Shown here one piece after another: positions 17,232 through 27,415 of a stretch of DNA of 64,000 bases. Every line of letters begins with the position of its first letter. Position 1 is the stretch's first letter. The stretch covers positions 1 to 64,000 of the forward strand of contig JAJRRA010000025.1 of NCBI GenBank assembly GCA_024279945.1, given 5' to 3'. Source of the stretch: Gammaproteobacteria bacterium (GTDB lineage: Bacteria > Pseudomonadota > Gammaproteobacteria > Xanthomonadales > SZUA-36). A program made the position numbers and the translations under genes. The notes under the pieces are model-generated. The model saw nothing but the letters and a program-made list of their open reading frames with translations, was not told where the DNA came from and ran no database searches.

Positions 17232-17538
17232 TCTTGCACTCCGTAAAATTTAGTGAATAGTCGATGTATGAGTTAACCGCCTGAACAGACCACCGACATC
17301 CAGACCCTGCCGGCTAATTTTATTTGCTCCGGGGGTTGCGGAAACTCCCGGAAAACCTTGTGTGTCAAGGCCTGCAAGCGTGGAAGAATACTAATACCTC
17401 CACCCCTGCGGTGCAACAGCTTTCGGACCTATTTCAAAGGTGTTAAGTGAACTAGTCGCGCCAAGCGATTCATAGTGTAGGAAAACAGTCTTTTTTCCCA
17501 AAGTCCACTGGCGGGGTTTTTGCGCCGCCGGGTTTTGA

Positions 17539-19959
17539 TCAATGTGTGGTTACAGCATCTCCCGCTTTGCCCGAGGCGCCCTTTTCGGCTTCAATCGCTG
17601 CCGGTAGCGGCGTGGGCATTTCGGTCAGGGCCAGTTCCAGCACATCGTCGATTGTGGAGACCGGATGGACATCCAGTTTGCGCAAAATAACCCGGGGTAT
17701 ATCCACCAGGTCCTTTTCGTTCTCCTCGGGAATCAGCACCGTTTTGATGCCTCCCCGGTGTGCCGCCAACAACTTTTCCTTGAGGCCGCCGATCGGCAGG
17801 ACTTTGCCCCGCAGGGTAATCTCACCGGTCATCGCCACATCGGCCCGCACCGGTATTTTGCTCAGGGCGGAGACCAGCGCGGTGCACATCGCCACGCCGG
17901 CCGAAGGACCGTCTTTAGGCGTGGCCCCTTCGGGCACGTGGATATGGGCATCCAGACTCTGGTAGAAGCCGGGTTCAATACCCAGGCGCTCGGCACGGCT
18001 GCGCACCACCGTCATCGCCGCCTGAATGGATTCCTGCATCACGTCACCGAGTTGTCCGGTCTGGATCAAGCGACCCTTGCCGGGTATCAGGGTGGCTTCG
18101 ATGTGGAGTAATGCACCACCCACTTCCGTCCACGCCAGGCCGGTCACCTGGCCGATCTCGTTGTTCTCTTCCACCACACCGTAGCGGAACCGGCGCACCC
18201 CCAGGAAGGAGTCGAGGTTGCGTGTGGTGGCGTTGACTTTTTCCTTATTTTTTTCCAGCGCAAGCTGCTTCACCGCTTTGCGGCAAATCTTGGCGATTTC
18301 ACGTTCCAGGTTACGCACCCCAGACTCACGCGTGTAATAGCGAATGATATCGGTCAGCACGGTCCGACTGATCTGCAGTTCTTTTGCACTGAGGCCATGG
18401 GCCTCCAGTTGCTTGGGCAGCAGGTAACGTAGCGCGATATTCAGCTTTTCATCCTCGGTGTAACCGGGGATGCGGATCACTTCCATCCGGTCCAGCAGCG
18501 GGCTGGGAATATTAAGCGAATTGGCGGTGGCGACGAACATCACGTCGGACAAGTCGAAATCCACTTCCAGGTAGTGGTCGGCAAAGGTGTGGTTCTGTTC
18601 GGGGTCCAGCACTTCCAACAGAGCGGACGAGGGATCGCCCCGGAAATCCATCGACATCTTGTCCAGTTCATCGAGCATGAACAGCGGGTTGCGCGTGCCG
18701 ACTTTGGCGAGGTTCTGCAACACGCGGCCCGGCATCGAACCGATATAGGTTCTGCGGTGACCACGGATTTCAGCTTCATCACGCACTCCGCCCAGGGACA
18801 TACGCACGAACTTGCGCCCGGTCGCGCGGGCGATGGAACGCCCGACACTGGTTTTGCCGACACCGGGTGGTCCGACCAGGCACAGAATCGGGCCTTTCAT
18901 CTTGCGTACCCGATGTTGCACCGCCAGATACTCCAGGATCCGTTCTTTAACTTTCTCCAGACCGTAATGATCCTCTTCGAGAATAGCCGCAGCCTGGTCC
19001 AGCTTTTTGCGGATGCGACTGCGTTTTTTCCACGGTACGTTCAGCATCCAGTCGATGTAATTGCGCACCACGGTAGCTTCAGCGGACATCGGCGACATCA
19101 TTTTCAGCTTGTTGAGTTCGGAAGTGGCTTTTTTTTCAGCTTCTGCGCTCATCCCGCTTTCTGCAATACGCTGAGCGAGGTCATCCATATCATTGGGCAC
19201 ATCATCCATGTCGCCCAGTTCTTTCTGAATGGCCTTCATCTGCTCGTTCAGGTAGTACTCACGCTGACTTTTTTCCATCTGCGTTTTGACCCGGCCGCGA
19301 ATGCGTTTTTCCAACTGCAGCACGTCGATCTCACCGTCCACCAGCGCCATCAGGTGCTCCATGCGCCGGCGCGGGCTGCCCATTTCCAACAGCACCTGCT
19401 TTTCTTCCAGGCGGATGCTCAGATGTGCCGCAACGGTGTCCGCCAGGCGACTGGGGTCACTGATGCCGGCCAGCGTGGTCAGTAGTTCCGGGGGGATTTT
19501 ACGGTTCAGTTTCACGTATTGCTCGAACAGGGACACCAGGGAACGCATGGTGACATCGAGTTCCTTCTCACTCACTTCATCGACCACCGGGATGAGTTCC
19601 CAGTGTGCCTCGAAAAAGCCATTTTCTTCACTGAACTTCGTGACGCGTACACGTTCGCCGCCTTCCACCAGCACTTTGGTTGTTCCATCCGGCAGTTTGA
19701 GTAACTGCAACACCGTGGCCAGGGTGCCCACCTCGAACAGGTCCGCCTCCGAAGGATCGTCAATGTCGGCATGGCGCTGGGTAACCAGCACAATCCGTTT
19801 GTCCACGTCCATGGCCTTGTCCAGCGCAAGAATGGAGCGCTCACGTCCCACGAAGAGCGGAATGACCATGTAGGGATAGACCACGACATCACGCAAGGAC
19901 AGCACGGGTGTCGGCTGACTGGTGACAGCGGCTGAAGTTGTCGTCTTGGTTTCGGACAT
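17539..19959 (-). CDS. lon: ATP-dependent protease Lon
   Basis: 806 aa from ATG 19959 (GAGAGGAAC ribosome site). An in-frame start 13 codons upstream is less likely because MSETKTTTS fits family starts better. Substrate-binding LON domain (to about 200), coiled-coil region, AAA+ module with Walker [10 protein letters not shown], and a Ser-Lys protease domain with GPSAGVAM (Ser near 684). Degrades misfolded and regulatory proteins in the cytoplasm. Usually heat-shock controlled, but I see no clear sigma-32 promoter because the upstream gap is occupied by a palindromic repeat. Confidence 0.97.
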   Translation of the reverse strand: MSETKTTTSAAVTSQPTPVLSLRDVVVYPYMVIPLFVGRERSILALDKAMDVDKRIVLVTQRHADIDDPSEADLFEVGTLATVLQLLKLPDGTTKVLVEGGERVRVTKFSEENGFFEAHWELIPVVDEVSEKELDVTMRSLVSLFEQYVKLNRKIPPELLTTLAGISDPSRLADTVAAHLSIRLEEKQVLLEMGSPRRRMEHLMALVDGEIDVLQLEKRIRGRVKTQMEKSQREYYLNEQMKAIQKELGDMDDVPNDMDDLAQRIAESGMSAEAEKKATSELNKLKMMSPMSAEATVVRNYIDWMLNVPWKKRSRIRKKLDQAAAILEEDHYGLEKVKERILEYLAVQHRVRKMKGPILCLVGPPGVGKTSVGRSIARATGRKFVRMSLGGVRDEAEIRGHRRTYIGSMPGRVLQNLAKVGTRNPLFMLDELDKMSMDFRGDPSSALLEVLDPEQNHTFADHYLEVDFDLSDVMFVATANSLNIPSPLLDRMEVIRIPGYTEDEKLNIALRYLLPKQLEAHGLSAKELQISRTVLTDIIRYYTRESGVRNLEREIAKICRKAVKQLALEKNKEKVNATTRNLDSFLGVRRFRYGVVEENNEIGQVTGLAWTEVGGALLHIEATLIPGKGRLIQTGQLGDVMQESIQAAMTVVRSRAERLGIEPGFYQSLDAHIHVPEGATPKDGPSAGVAMCTALVSALSKIPVRADVAMTGEITLRGKVLPIGGLKEKLLAAHRGGIKTVLIPEENEKDLVDIPRVILRKLDVHPVSTIDDVLELALTEMPTPLPAAIEAEKGASGKAGDAVTTH

Positions 19960-20112
19960 CAGGTTCCTCTCCGGCAATACGTCAGACGGGCGCTGCAACG
20001 CCCCGTCACGAATGCTCTAAATCAAATAATAGCAGTCAATTAAATCCGGCGTCTTCGACGCGGATCAGAATATGAGGAATATTGGCGCCCAATGATAAAA
20101 AACAAGCCCCCT

Positions 20113-20297
20113 CCCCCGTCATTCCGTTCCCCCCCGTCATTCCGGATCGGCGCAGCCGCATCCGGAATCCAGCAATGCTGATGCAATACTTGCAAGGGTG
20201 ACACTACCTGATGAGCCTGTATGGATCCCGGATGCACGCTTCGCGTGATCCGGGATGACGGGTGGTAAGTGCCGCGCGCGTGATCCGGGATGACGGG
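20113..20297. repeat. CCGTCATTCCGGAT-type palindromic repeat, long copy
   Basis: Contains GTCATTCCGGATCGG and ATCCGGAATCC arms, then two downstream GATCCGGGATGACGGG blocks. It fills most of the clpX-lon gap. Same family as 6222-6352, 42376-42421 and 44750-44793. It would form a strong hairpin in a clpX-lon transcript. Confidence 0.8.
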
Positions 20298-20335
20298 TGT
20301 GAGAGAGAAGCGTGCCGGCGGTGGCTTGCCGGGGC

Positions 20336-21607
20336 TTACTCGCTGGCGCCTACTACCTGCTTGGTGTTCTCATACAGAATGTAGGGTTCGGCCTCACCTT
20401 CGATCACGGTCTCGTCGACCACCACCCTGGAAACGTTATCCAGTGAAGGCAGGTCGTACATGCTGTTGAGCAGCACGCCTTCCAGAATGGTGCGCAGGCC
20501 GCGCGCTCCGGTCTTGCGCGCCATGGCCTTGCGGGCAATGGCATGGAGGGCATCCTCGCGAATTTCGAGTTCGGCATCTTCCATGGCGAAAAGCTGCTTG
20601 TACTGCCTGATCAGTGCGTTCTTGGGTTCGACCAGGATCTTGACCAGGGCCGTCTCATCCAGTTCTTCCAGTGTCGCCACGACCGGCAGACGCCCGACAA
20701 ATTCCGGAATCAGCCCATAACGGACCAGGTCTTCCGGTTCAACATCGAGCAGCAGTTCGCCAATATTGTCTGAATTCTCTTTGCTCTGGACATCCGCCGA
20801 AAAGCCGATACCGGTCGCGCTGGAACGCGCCTGAATGACTTTCTCCAGGCCTGAAAACGCGCCACCGCAGATAAACAGGATCTGGCCGGTATCCACCTGC
20901 AGAAATTCCTGCTGGGGATGCTTGCGTCCGCCCTGCGGCGGCACCGAGGCGATGGTGCCCTCGATTAGCTTAAGCAAAGCCTGCTGCACGCCTTCACCGG
21001 ACACATCGCGGGTAATGGACGGGTTTTCCGCCTTGCGTGAAACCTTGTCGATCTCGTCAATGTAAACGATGCCGGTCTGGGCCTTGTCCACATCGTAATC
21101 ACATTTCTGCAGCAGTTTCTGAATGATGTTTTCGACGTCCTCACCAACGTAACCGGCCTCGGTCAGGGTGGTGGCATCGGCAATGGTGAAAGGCACATCA
21201 AGCATGCGTGCCAGCGTTTCGGCCAGCAGGGTCTTGCCGGAACCGGTGGGCCCAATCAGCAGGATATTGCTCTTGGCCAGTTCCACTTCATCATTGCGAC
21301 TGCTGGACTCCACGCGCTTGTAGTGGTTGTAAACGGCCACCGACAGCACTTTCTTGGCGTGCTCCTGCCCGATCACAAACTCATCGAGAAACTCGTGAAT
21401 TTCGTGGGGATTGGGGAGGTTCTCGCGGTCCCTGGTGCCGGCATCTTCCAGTTCTTCACGAATGATGTCATTGCACAGTTCCACGCACTCGTCGCAGACA
21501 TAAACACTGGGTCCTGCAATGAGTTTGCGGACTTCATGCTGAGACTTACCGCAAAATGAACAATAGAGAATCTTTCCGTTTGCGCCTTTATTTTCCTGGT
21601 CACTCAT
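20336..21607 (-). CDS. clpX: ATP-dependent Clp protease ATP-binding subunit ClpX
   Basis: 423-aa AAA+ unfoldase that feeds substrates to ClpP. The N-terminal zinc domain has four Cys (C16, C19, C38, C41). Walker A is [12 protein letters not shown], and the pore and ClpP-docking regions follow the family. Starts 60 bases downstream of clpP on the same strand, forming the standard tig-clpP-clpX order. No anomaly seen. Confidence 0.97.
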   Translation of the reverse strand: MSDQENKGANGKILYCSFCGKSQHEVRKLIAGPSVYVCDECVELCNDIIREELEDAGTRDRENLPNPHEIHEFLDEFVIGQEHAKKVLSVAVYNHYKRVESSSRNDEVELAKSNILLIGPTGSGKTLLAETLARMLDVPFTIADATTLTEAGYVGEDVENIIQKLLQKCDYDVDKAQTGIVYIDEIDKVSRKAENPSITRDVSGEGVQQALLKLIEGTIASVPPQGGRKHPQQEFLQVDTGQILFICGGAFSGLEKVIQARSSATGIGFSADVQSKENSDNIGELLLDVEPEDLVRYGLIPEFVGRLPVVATLEELDETALVKILVEPKNALIRQYKQLFAMEDAELEIREDALHAIARKAMARKTGARGLRTILEGVLLNSMYDLPSLDNVSRVVVDETVIEGEAEPYILYENTKQVVGASE

Positions 21608-21667
21608 GTCTTAACCTAATGCGTTTACATTGCTTTGTTTACTATTCCAGTGAAAATATTACCTTTT

Positions 21668-22303
21668 TTATTCACTAGAGTCGATATTTCTGTTGTCCAG
21701 AACCGAATCGACCAGGCCATACTCCAGCGCCTGTTGCGGGTCCATGAAGTTATCGCGCTCGGTGTCTTCAGCGATCTTCTCGACACTCTGACCGCTATGA
21801 TGCGCAAAAATTTCGTTCAACTGGGCCCGAATCTTGAGAATTTCGCGTGCGTGAATGTCGATGTCAGAGGCCTGGCCCTGGTATCCGCCCAGGGGCTGGT
21901 GGATCATCACGCGCGAATGCGGCAGGCAATAACGTTTGTCTTTTTGCCCTGCGGCCAGCAGCAGCGCGCCCATACTGGCTGCCTGCCCGACACACATGGT
22001 GCTGACATCGCAGCGAATGAATTGCATGGTGTCGTAAATGGCCAGCCCGGCGCTGACCGAACCGCCCGGGCTGTTGATATAGATACTGATGTCCTTGTCC
22101 GGGTTATCCGACTCGAGGAACAGCAATTGGGCCACCACCAGGTTGGCCGCGTAGTCTTCAATCGGGCCAACGATGAAAATGACCCGTTCCTTCAGCAAAC
22201 GGGAATAAATATCATACGCCCGCTCGCCCCGCGAGGTTTGCTCCACCACCATCGGAACCAGGTTGAGCGCCTGTGGATTAAATGTAAGGTCTGGCCTATC
22301 CAT
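21668..22303 (-). CDS. clpP: ATP-dependent Clp protease proteolytic subunit ClpP
   Basis: 211-aa serine peptidase forming the barrel for ClpX or ClpA. The catalytic Ser110 is in GQAASMGA and His135 in [10 protein letters not shown]; Asp is in the family position after [10 protein letters not shown]. Lies 35 bases after tig, probably one operon with tig and clpX. The N-terminus is about 15 residues longer than the mature protein, matching the usual propeptide. Confidence 0.97.
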   Translation of the reverse strand: MDRPDLTFNPQALNLVPMVVEQTSRGERAYDIYSRLLKERVIFIVGPIEDYAANLVVAQLLFLESDNPDKDISIYINSPGGSVSAGLAIYDTMQFIRCDVSTMCVGQAASMGALLLAAGQKDKRYCLPHSRVMIHQPLGGYQGQASDIDIHAREILKIRAQLNEIFAHHSGQSVEKIAEDTERDNFMDPQQALEYGLVDSVLDNRNIDSSE

Positions 22304-22338
22304 ACTGCCTCTCCCGGGGGCTTGGTTTGGACTCCAAA

Positions 22339-23652
22339 TCAGGCAGAATCATCAGCCGTTTTCGTCGATTGCTGAATAACTTCCTGAAAAGTCATCTCCT
22401 GAGTTGTCACTTTAGCGTTTTCCAACCCCCAGTCAACCACTTGCTCTTCCAAAATGGAATTTTCCACCTCCTGCAGGAGCTGCGGGTTACCGTAATACAG
22501 TTGCATCATTTCGGCGGGCTCCTGATAAGTGCTGGACATGGTTTCAATGGCCTTGCGCACCCTTGCTCCATCCACCTCGATGTCATTCTGCCGGGCCACC
22601 TCGCCCAGCAACAAGCCGCCACGCACCCGATTCTCCGCTATTTCTTTAAATGCCTCAACCACCGCTTCATCCGGCTCGGTTCCCGGTGAAGACAGGGCCT
22701 GGGAGGCCAGGTTTCGTGCCTCAGACTGAACGATGCTCGCAGGCACCTCCATGTCGGGCGTGGCCTTCACCAATTCATCGATCAGGCGCATTTTCATTAT
22801 GGAAGTAGTGGCCTGCGCCAGTTCACGCTCCAGGTTCCCGCGAATCTCCGCCTGCAGGGATTCCTCGCTGCCGTCAGCAACGCCGAAACTTTTGATAAAG
22901 TCCTCATCCACTTCCGGCAGGCTGCCTTCCGCGACGGAATCCACCTTTAACTCCACCCGGGCCTTCTTGCCGACCAGCAAGGGCTCGCGATAGTGCTCAG
23001 GGAATTCCAGTTCAACTTCCTTTTGTTCACCGGCCGGAATTTCTGCAATGGCGGATTCCAGCTCATCAAACCGTGATTCACCCATAATCACCGTCAGGCG
23101 TTGCTTGCCTTCGGCGGGCACCCGGCCCTCGTCTGTTTCGGCCACATACTCAATCACGACCTGGTCACCCGCCTGGGCAGTGCGCTCAACCGGCTTCCAT
23201 TCTTTGCGCTGCTCACGCAGGGTTTGCAGCATTTCATCAATGTCATCTTCTGACACTTCGGCTGCGGGGCGGATGATTTCGATACCGGAGACATCAATGG
23301 TGTCCAGTTCCGGATAGACTTCAATGATCGCCGTGAATTCCAGATCGCCCTTTTCCAGCCCTTCCGGCAAACCATCAACGCGCGGCATTGATGCCGGGCG
23401 CAGGGACTCATCCTGAATGGCCTGCTGCAGGCTGGCCTGCATGGTTTCGTTGACAATATCCTGGCGGACCTGTTTGCCGTAGCGCTGTCTGACCACACTC
23501 ATAGGCACACGGCCGGGACGAAATCCCTTGATCCTTACCTGTTTGGTGAGTTCCTGGAGCTTTGAATGGACTTTGTCCGTTATTTCAGACTCAGGGATCT
23601 GGACGGTTAACCGGCGCTCAAGGCTACCGGCGTTTTCTACGGATACTTGCAT
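22339..23652 (-). CDS. tig: Trigger factor
   Basis: 437-aa ribosome-associated chaperone with prolyl isomerase activity. The ribosome-binding signature [12 protein letters not shown] is near residue 45, the FKBP-type domain in the middle ([16 protein letters not shown]), and helical arms follow to the end. ATG 23652 is preferred over the adjacent TTG 23655. First gene of the tig-clpP-clpX run. The tRNA cluster lies directly upstream on the same strand. Confidence 0.96.
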   Translation of the reverse strand: MQVSVENAGSLERRLTVQIPESEITDKVHSKLQELTKQVRIKGFRPGRVPMSVVRQRYGKQVRQDIVNETMQASLQQAIQDESLRPASMPRVDGLPEGLEKGDLEFTAIIEVYPELDTIDVSGIEIIRPAAEVSEDDIDEMLQTLREQRKEWKPVERTAQAGDQVVIEYVAETDEGRVPAEGKQRLTVIMGESRFDELESAIAEIPAGEQKEVELEFPEHYREPLLVGKKARVELKVDSVAEGSLPEVDEDFIKSFGVADGSEESLQAEIRGNLERELAQATTSIMKMRLIDELVKATPDMEVPASIVQSEARNLASQALSSPGTEPDEAVVEAFKEIAENRVRGGLLLGEVARQNDIEVDGARVRKAIETMSSTYQEPAEMMQLYYGNPQLLQEVENSILEEQVVDWGLENAKVTTQEMTFQEVIQQSTKTADDSA

Positions 23653-23705
23653 CAAAAAAACAACCTGTTAATGAAATTAATTATGGGGATACCGGATGGT
23701 GCCAG

Positions 23706-23790
<85 letters not shown>

Positions 23791-23863
23791 TCTTAAACCA
23801 TGAAATGACGTCCATTTACCGGCGCTGCTTGATTCCAGCCTCACGTGCTGGAATTAGCTAAAT

Positions 23864-23939
23864 TGGTGGGCCATCTAGGACTCGAACCTAGAACCAATAG
23901 ATTAAGAGTCTACTGCTCTGCCAATTGAGCTAATGGCCC
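23864..23939 (-). tRNA. tRNA-Lys (CTT)
   Basis: 76 nt: acceptor GGGCCAT/ATGGCCC, anticodon loop CTCTTAA (CTT), encoded CCA. Confidence 0.96.
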
Positions 23940-23981
23940 GTTATTAAATCGCGCAAGCAAATCGCTTGCGTGACAAAAAAA

Positions 23982-24058
23982 TGGGGTGGACGATGGGGCT
24001 CGAACCCACGACCGCCGGAATCACAATCCGGAGCTCTACCAACTGAGCTACGCCCACC
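23982..24058 (-). tRNA. tRNA-His (GTG)
   Basis: 77 nt including the extra 5' G opposite C73. Anticodon loop TTGTGAT (GTG), encoded CCA. Confidence 0.97.
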
Positions 24059-24082
24059 ATTGTATAACCTCTATTCTACCCT

Positions 24083-24146
24083 GTAAGAGCGCCCTTGGGC
24101 GCGACTTACTGCACTTTCACCTTTTCGGCCGCAAGCGACCTCTTAC
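24083..24146. repeat. REP pair inside the tRNA cluster
   Basis: Direct GCGCCC-stem unit (24083-24104) and inverted GGCCGC-stem unit (24125-24146, one mismatch in the arm) occupy the whole spacer between tRNA-His and tRNA-Arg(TCT). Confidence 0.85.
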
Positions 24147-24147
24147 A

Positions 24148-24224
24148 TGGCGCGCCCGGCAGGACTCGAACCTGCAACCCTCGGCTTAGAAGGCCGATGC
24201 TCTGTCCGGTTGAGCTACGGGCGC
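24148..24224 (-). tRNA. tRNA-Arg (TCT)
   Basis: 77 nt: acceptor GCGCCCG/CGGGCGC, anticodon loop CTTCTAA (TCT), encoded CCA. Only one base separates it from the REP pair downstream. Confidence 0.97.
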
Positions 24225-24235
24225 TTCCTTAAAAC

Positions 24236-24312
24236 TGGTCGGGGTGGAGAGATTCGAACTCCCGACCCACTGCTCCCAAAGCAGTTGCGCTACCAGGCTG
24301 CGCTACACCCCG
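24236..24312 (-). tRNA. tRNA-Pro (TGG)
   Basis: 77 nt: acceptor CGGGGTG/CACCCCG, anticodon loop TTTGGGA (TGG), encoded CCA. Confidence 0.97.
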
Positions 24313-24331
24313 ACAAGATTTTCCTTCAAAA

Positions 24332-24408
24332 TGGCGCGCCCGGAGAGATTCGAACTCCCGACCTTCTGGTTCGTAGCCAGACACTCTATCCAACTGAGCT
24401 ACGGGCGC
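24332..24408 (-). tRNA. tRNA-Arg (ACG)
   Basis: 77 nt: acceptor GCGCCCG, anticodon loop CTACGAA (ACG, expected to be edited to ICG), encoded CCA. First gene of the cluster. Confidence 0.97.
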
Positions 24409-24457
24409 TTTTGAGGCAGCGCATTATCCTTTTGAGTCGCCGTAATGTCAACATTCC

Positions 24458-24606
24458 GTAAGAGGCCGCTTGCGGCCGACGGCTAACAATAACCACCCAT
24501 CGCGCCCAAGGGCGCTCTTACAATGTAAGAGGCCGCTTGCGGCCGACCGGCACCACCCATCGCGCCCAAGGGCGCTCTTACAATGTAAGAGGCCGCTTGC
24601 GGCCGA
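24458..24606. repeat. REP array flanking the RAYT gene (3' side)
   Basis: Direct GGCCGC-stem units at 24458, 24525 and 24585 alternate with inverted GCGCCC-stem units. Ends 14 bases from the RAYT stop codon. Confidence 0.92.
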
Positions 24607-24619
24607 CCGGAAACACAAG

Positions 24620-25084
24620 CTATAAGTAAACTGAGTTCCAATAAGGGTAATCACCCACACTCTCAACCAACCTGGCCCGAAGAGGATTGGCGACAATATA
24701 CCTGGCGATTCCGATAATACTTTCTTCATGGCGCAAAGCATGATCATGAAAGCCTGGAGACCAGAATCGCCCGGTTCGCCCGATCTTACGATTCAGCTTG
24801 ATTGCTGTCTGCGATTTAAGGCGATTTATCACGCGACCCAAAGGCGCCTCGGACAGTTGCAACAGCAAATGAATATGATCCGGCATGACCACCCAGCACA
24901 AGAGTTCTGCATCCGCCATACAAGCAGGTTGTTCAATGTTTTTGCAGATCGTCTGAGCAAATTCCGGTACCTGAAACCAGGGAATGCGCTGATTTGTAAC
25001 GCTGGTAACGAAGTAGATGCCATTTTTCTGAGAGTAGCGTCCCTTACGAAGTGCGCGGGAACGGGGTTTGCTGAAATTATTCAT
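24620..25084 (-). CDS. REP-associated tyrosine transposase (RAYT)
   Basis: 154 aa from ATG 25084. The HUH motif H70-I-H72 (MPDHIHLLLQL) and the nucleophile Y129 (GIARYIVANPLRARLV) are those of the Y1 TnpA-REP family related to IS200/IS605. Such proteins cut and join single-stranded REP hairpins and are thought to mobilise or maintain them. The gene sits between two REP arrays (24458-24606 and 25142-25603), both built of GCGCCC and GGCCGC stems, which are therefore its likely substrates. The reading frame stays open upstream through the seven-unit array, but MNNFSKPRSRALRKGRY is the expected family start. Confidence 0.92.
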   Translation of the reverse strand: MNNFSKPRSRALRKGRYSQKNGIYFVTSVTNQRIPWFQVPEFAQTICKNIEQPACMADAELLCWVVMPDHIHLLLQLSEAPLGRVINRLKSQTAIKLNRKIGRTGRFWSPGFHDHALRHEESIIGIARYIVANPLRARLVESVGDYPYWNSVYL

Positions 25085-25141
25085 CAATTGATAATGGCAT
25101 TTCAACCTGCTTTGCCGCGTAGGAACGCTGCGCGAATTGCT

Positions 25142-25603
25142 GTAAGAGCGCCCTTGGGCGCGATGGGTGGTTGTTGCTAACCGGTCGGCCGCAAGCGGCC
25201 TCTTACGGTAAGAGCGCCCTTGGGCGCGATGGGTGGTTATTGCTAACCGGTCGGCCGCAAGCGGCCTCTTACGGTAAGAGCGCCCTTGGGCGCGATGGGT
25301 GGTCGTTGTTAGCCGGTCGGCCGCAAGCGGCCTCTTACGGTAAGAGCGCCCTTGGGCGCGATGGGTGGTTGTTGTTAGCCGGTCGGCCGCAAGCGGCCTC
25401 TTACTGTAAGAGCGCCCTTGGGCGCGATGGGTGGTCGTTGTTAACCGGTCGGCCGCAAGCGGCCTCTTACGGTAAGAGCGCCCTTGGGCGCGATGGGTGG
25501 TTGTTGCTAACCGGTCGGCCGCAAGCGGCCTCTTACGGTAAGAGCGCCCTTGGGCGCGATGGGTGGTCGTTGTTAACCGGTCGGCCGCAAGCGGCCTCTT
25601 ACA
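25142..25603. repeat. REP array of seven perfect 66-bp pairs (RAYT 5' side)
   Basis: Units start at 25142, 25208, 25274, 25340, 25406, 25472 and 25538. Each has a direct GCGCCC-stem REP, a spacer that differs at a few bases, and an inverted GGCCGC-stem REP. The 66-bp period is a multiple of three, so several frames stay open; none has a supported start. Confidence 0.96.
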
Positions 25604-25629
25604 AAAAAAAGCCGGGGCGATGCCCCGGC
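25603..25629 (-). terminator. Rho-independent terminator
   Basis: On the minus strand GCCGGGGC-ATC-GCCCCGGC is followed by eight T. It would stop transcripts from the Lrp-type gene before the REP array and RAYT gene. Confidence 0.75.
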
Positions 25630-25714
25630 AGTCTCGTTGGATGTCCCGGGTAGCAGCTCCCAGGATATCTCGTCGGATCCGTTCACCAGCCATCCATCGG
25701 TGGCCGGACTAAGT

Positions 25715-25736
25715 TCGCCCGCAAGCGGGCTCTTAC
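25715..25736 (-). repeat. Single inverted REP, GCCCGC stem
   Basis: Complete unit read on the minus strand. The bases from 25737 to 25971 contain no gene; they hold three of four copies of a short motif like CCATCCnTGG (near 25690, 25829, 25854 and 25899). Confidence 0.85.
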
Positions 25737-25971
25737 AGTCTGGGTCCGGGTGGTGGAGGCGCCAGCCCTCCCTGAGGCCTCACGTGCCATTCCTGGCTCT
25801 CACCACCCAATCCCGGGCAAAACAGACCATCCGTGGTCTCTTCCTTTAGCGGCCATCCTGGCCACATCACTCCACCAAACAAGCTAAAAATATCTGACCA
25901 TCCCTGGTCGCCACCTGCATTCCCGTTGCACTACGAAACTGGTGTTCCTCTCCAACTCCAGCTCTTGCCTT

Positions 25972-26430
25972 CTATTCGCCCAACGGCAACGCAGTGGTAT
26001 ATTTTTTACTGCGCAAAACAAAACTTGTACTGACATAATCCACTGCTTTACAGGCCATGATGTGCTCGCGTAGCAGTACTTCGTATGCCCTGATGCTCTT
26101 GCATGCCACCTTCATATGGTAGTCATGCTGGCCACTCATGGCATAGCATTCCAGGATCTCCGGGCGGTTGGTGACCATGTCGTCAAACTGCCTGACCGAG
26201 TCAGGGCGGCGGTCCTCCAGTGCAACCGCTACAACAGCGATCACATCCAACCCGATTTTTTCCGGGTCCAATATCGCTACCGTGGTAGAAATTACCCGGT
26301 CTTCTTCCAACTTCCTGACGCGTCTCCAGCAGGGTGACGTCGACAACCCAACCTTTTCCGCTAGAGCCTGGCTGGAGAGCGTGCCATCGGCCTGCAACTC
26401 CGCAAGGATCTTAATGTCTGTTCTATCCAT
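25972..26430 (-). CDS. Lrp/AsnC-family transcriptional regulator
   Basis: 152 aa. The N-terminal helix-turn-helix (MDRTDIKILAELQADGTLSSQALAEKV... with WRRVRKLEE) and the C-terminal RAM ligand-binding domain (ILECYAMSGQHDYHMKV) match the family. It binds DNA in response to amino acids. The divergent side (26431-26690) carries no supported gene, so the target is not evident from the neighbours. Confidence 0.92.
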   Translation of the reverse strand: MDRTDIKILAELQADGTLSSQALAEKVGLSTSPCWRRVRKLEEDRVISTTVAILDPEKIGLDVIAVVAVALEDRRPDSVRQFDDMVTNRPEILECYAMSGQHDYHMKVACKSIRAYEVLLREHIMACKAVDYVSTSFVLRSKKYTTALPLGE

Positions 26431-26688
26431 AGAGACATATTCTTCTCGTCATTTTCCCTGTGACGAAACGTTTATACCATGTTTTTTATTTTAATTGCAA
26501 ATATATATCTTTTCATTAGATCTATCGAAATGTTTATTTTTAACAGAACGCATAATATTCCGGGTGATCGGGTCCGGTGCGACGGTTCGGACTGTACGGG
26601 TATGGGGTGAAGCAACCAGGGCGCCTGATTCCGCTCAGAAGCCCGTTATGCGGGAAAGGCAGTCTGCCCGGCTGGTGCACTATGCGGG

Positions 26689-27084
26689 CTAAACCCAGTT
26701 CTCAACGGTCAGGTCGGGCACCCGGCTGAATTCGCGGACGTTGTTGGTTACCAGCACCGCGCCCAGGCTCAGTGCATGTGCTGCAATGAACAGGTCATTG
26801 TTGCCGATGGGGCTGCCCTGCTGCTTAAGTGCAGAGCGTAACCGGCCATAGTACGGGCCGACGCCAGGACCCAGCGCTTCAATCAGCAACAGGCCGGTAA
26901 ATGTGTCGAGCTGCTCCTGCCGTTGTTGCCGCATCGAAAACTTGCCGTTTTCGATCCCGAAACATAACTCAGCGTAAGTCACGGCAGAAATACACAAATT
27001 CTTCATCACCTTGAATTTGTGCCGCAATGTATCCGAATGGTTTTTCAGCACGTATATGCAGATATTGGTATCCAGCATATACAT
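26689..27084 (-). CDS. vapC: PIN-domain RNase toxin VapC
   Basis: 131 aa. PIN acidic residues: Asp in MYMLDTN, Glu in YAELCFG, Asp in GNNDLFIAAHA and a terminal VTNNVREFSRV. VapC toxins cleave RNA, often initiator tRNA. Start and antitoxin stop overlap as TGATG, the normal translational coupling. Appears intact. Confidence 0.93.
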   Translation of the reverse strand: MYMLDTNICIYVLKNHSDTLRHKFKVMKNLCISAVTYAELCFGIENGKFSMRQQRQEQLDTFTGLLLIEALGPGVGPYYGRLRSALKQQGSPIGNNDLFIAAHALSLGAVLVTNNVREFSRVPDLTVENWV

Positions 27085-27314
27085 CAGGAAAATGTTCTTT
27101 CCTGGGGTGGCGAATCTTCCCGTTCAGCAAGAAAGTCGTCTCCGAAAACAGACCCGGAATCAAAAAAATCATCCCAACCGGGACTGGTCGCTGACAGGAT
27201 AACGTCGCCGCCCTGCTTGCGGACAAACACCTCGCTACAATCGAAACGAAATTCCCTGGGCAGGCGCACGGCCTGACTGCGGCCATTCTTGAAGATTTTT
27301 GCGATTTTCATCAT
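27084..27314 (-). CDS. vapB: Antitoxin VapB (AbrB-type)
   Basis: 76 aa from ATG 27314 with AGGG 7-8 bases upstream. Earlier in-frame starts lack a ribosome site. The swapped-hairpin DNA-binding start MKIAKIFKNGRSQAVRLPREF is typical, and the C-terminal half should wrap VapC. It probably represses its own operon. Overlaps vapC by one base. Confidence 0.92.
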   Translation of the reverse strand: MMKIAKIFKNGRSQAVRLPREFRFDCSEVFVRKQGGDVILSATSPGWDDFFDSGSVFGDDFLAEREDSPPQERTFS

Positions 27315-27415
27315 GTTATCCCTGCACAAGCAAATGATATATATCACATAGTATATACCAATAGATATCCGTACAAACTACATTGACATAAACCGAGTTG
27401 CAAGCACGTAGGAAT

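Noticed and set aside
17232-17538. Promoters between lon and hupB
   Set aside because: A TTGACA-like hexamer is present on the minus strand, but no matching -10 at proper spacing, so not called.
25142-25693. Long open frames through the REP array, including a 357-aa extension of RAYT and a ~160-aa plus-strand frame
   Set aside because: They exist because the 66-bp period is a multiple of three; repeated residues, no ribosome sites, and the expected RAYT start is at 25084.
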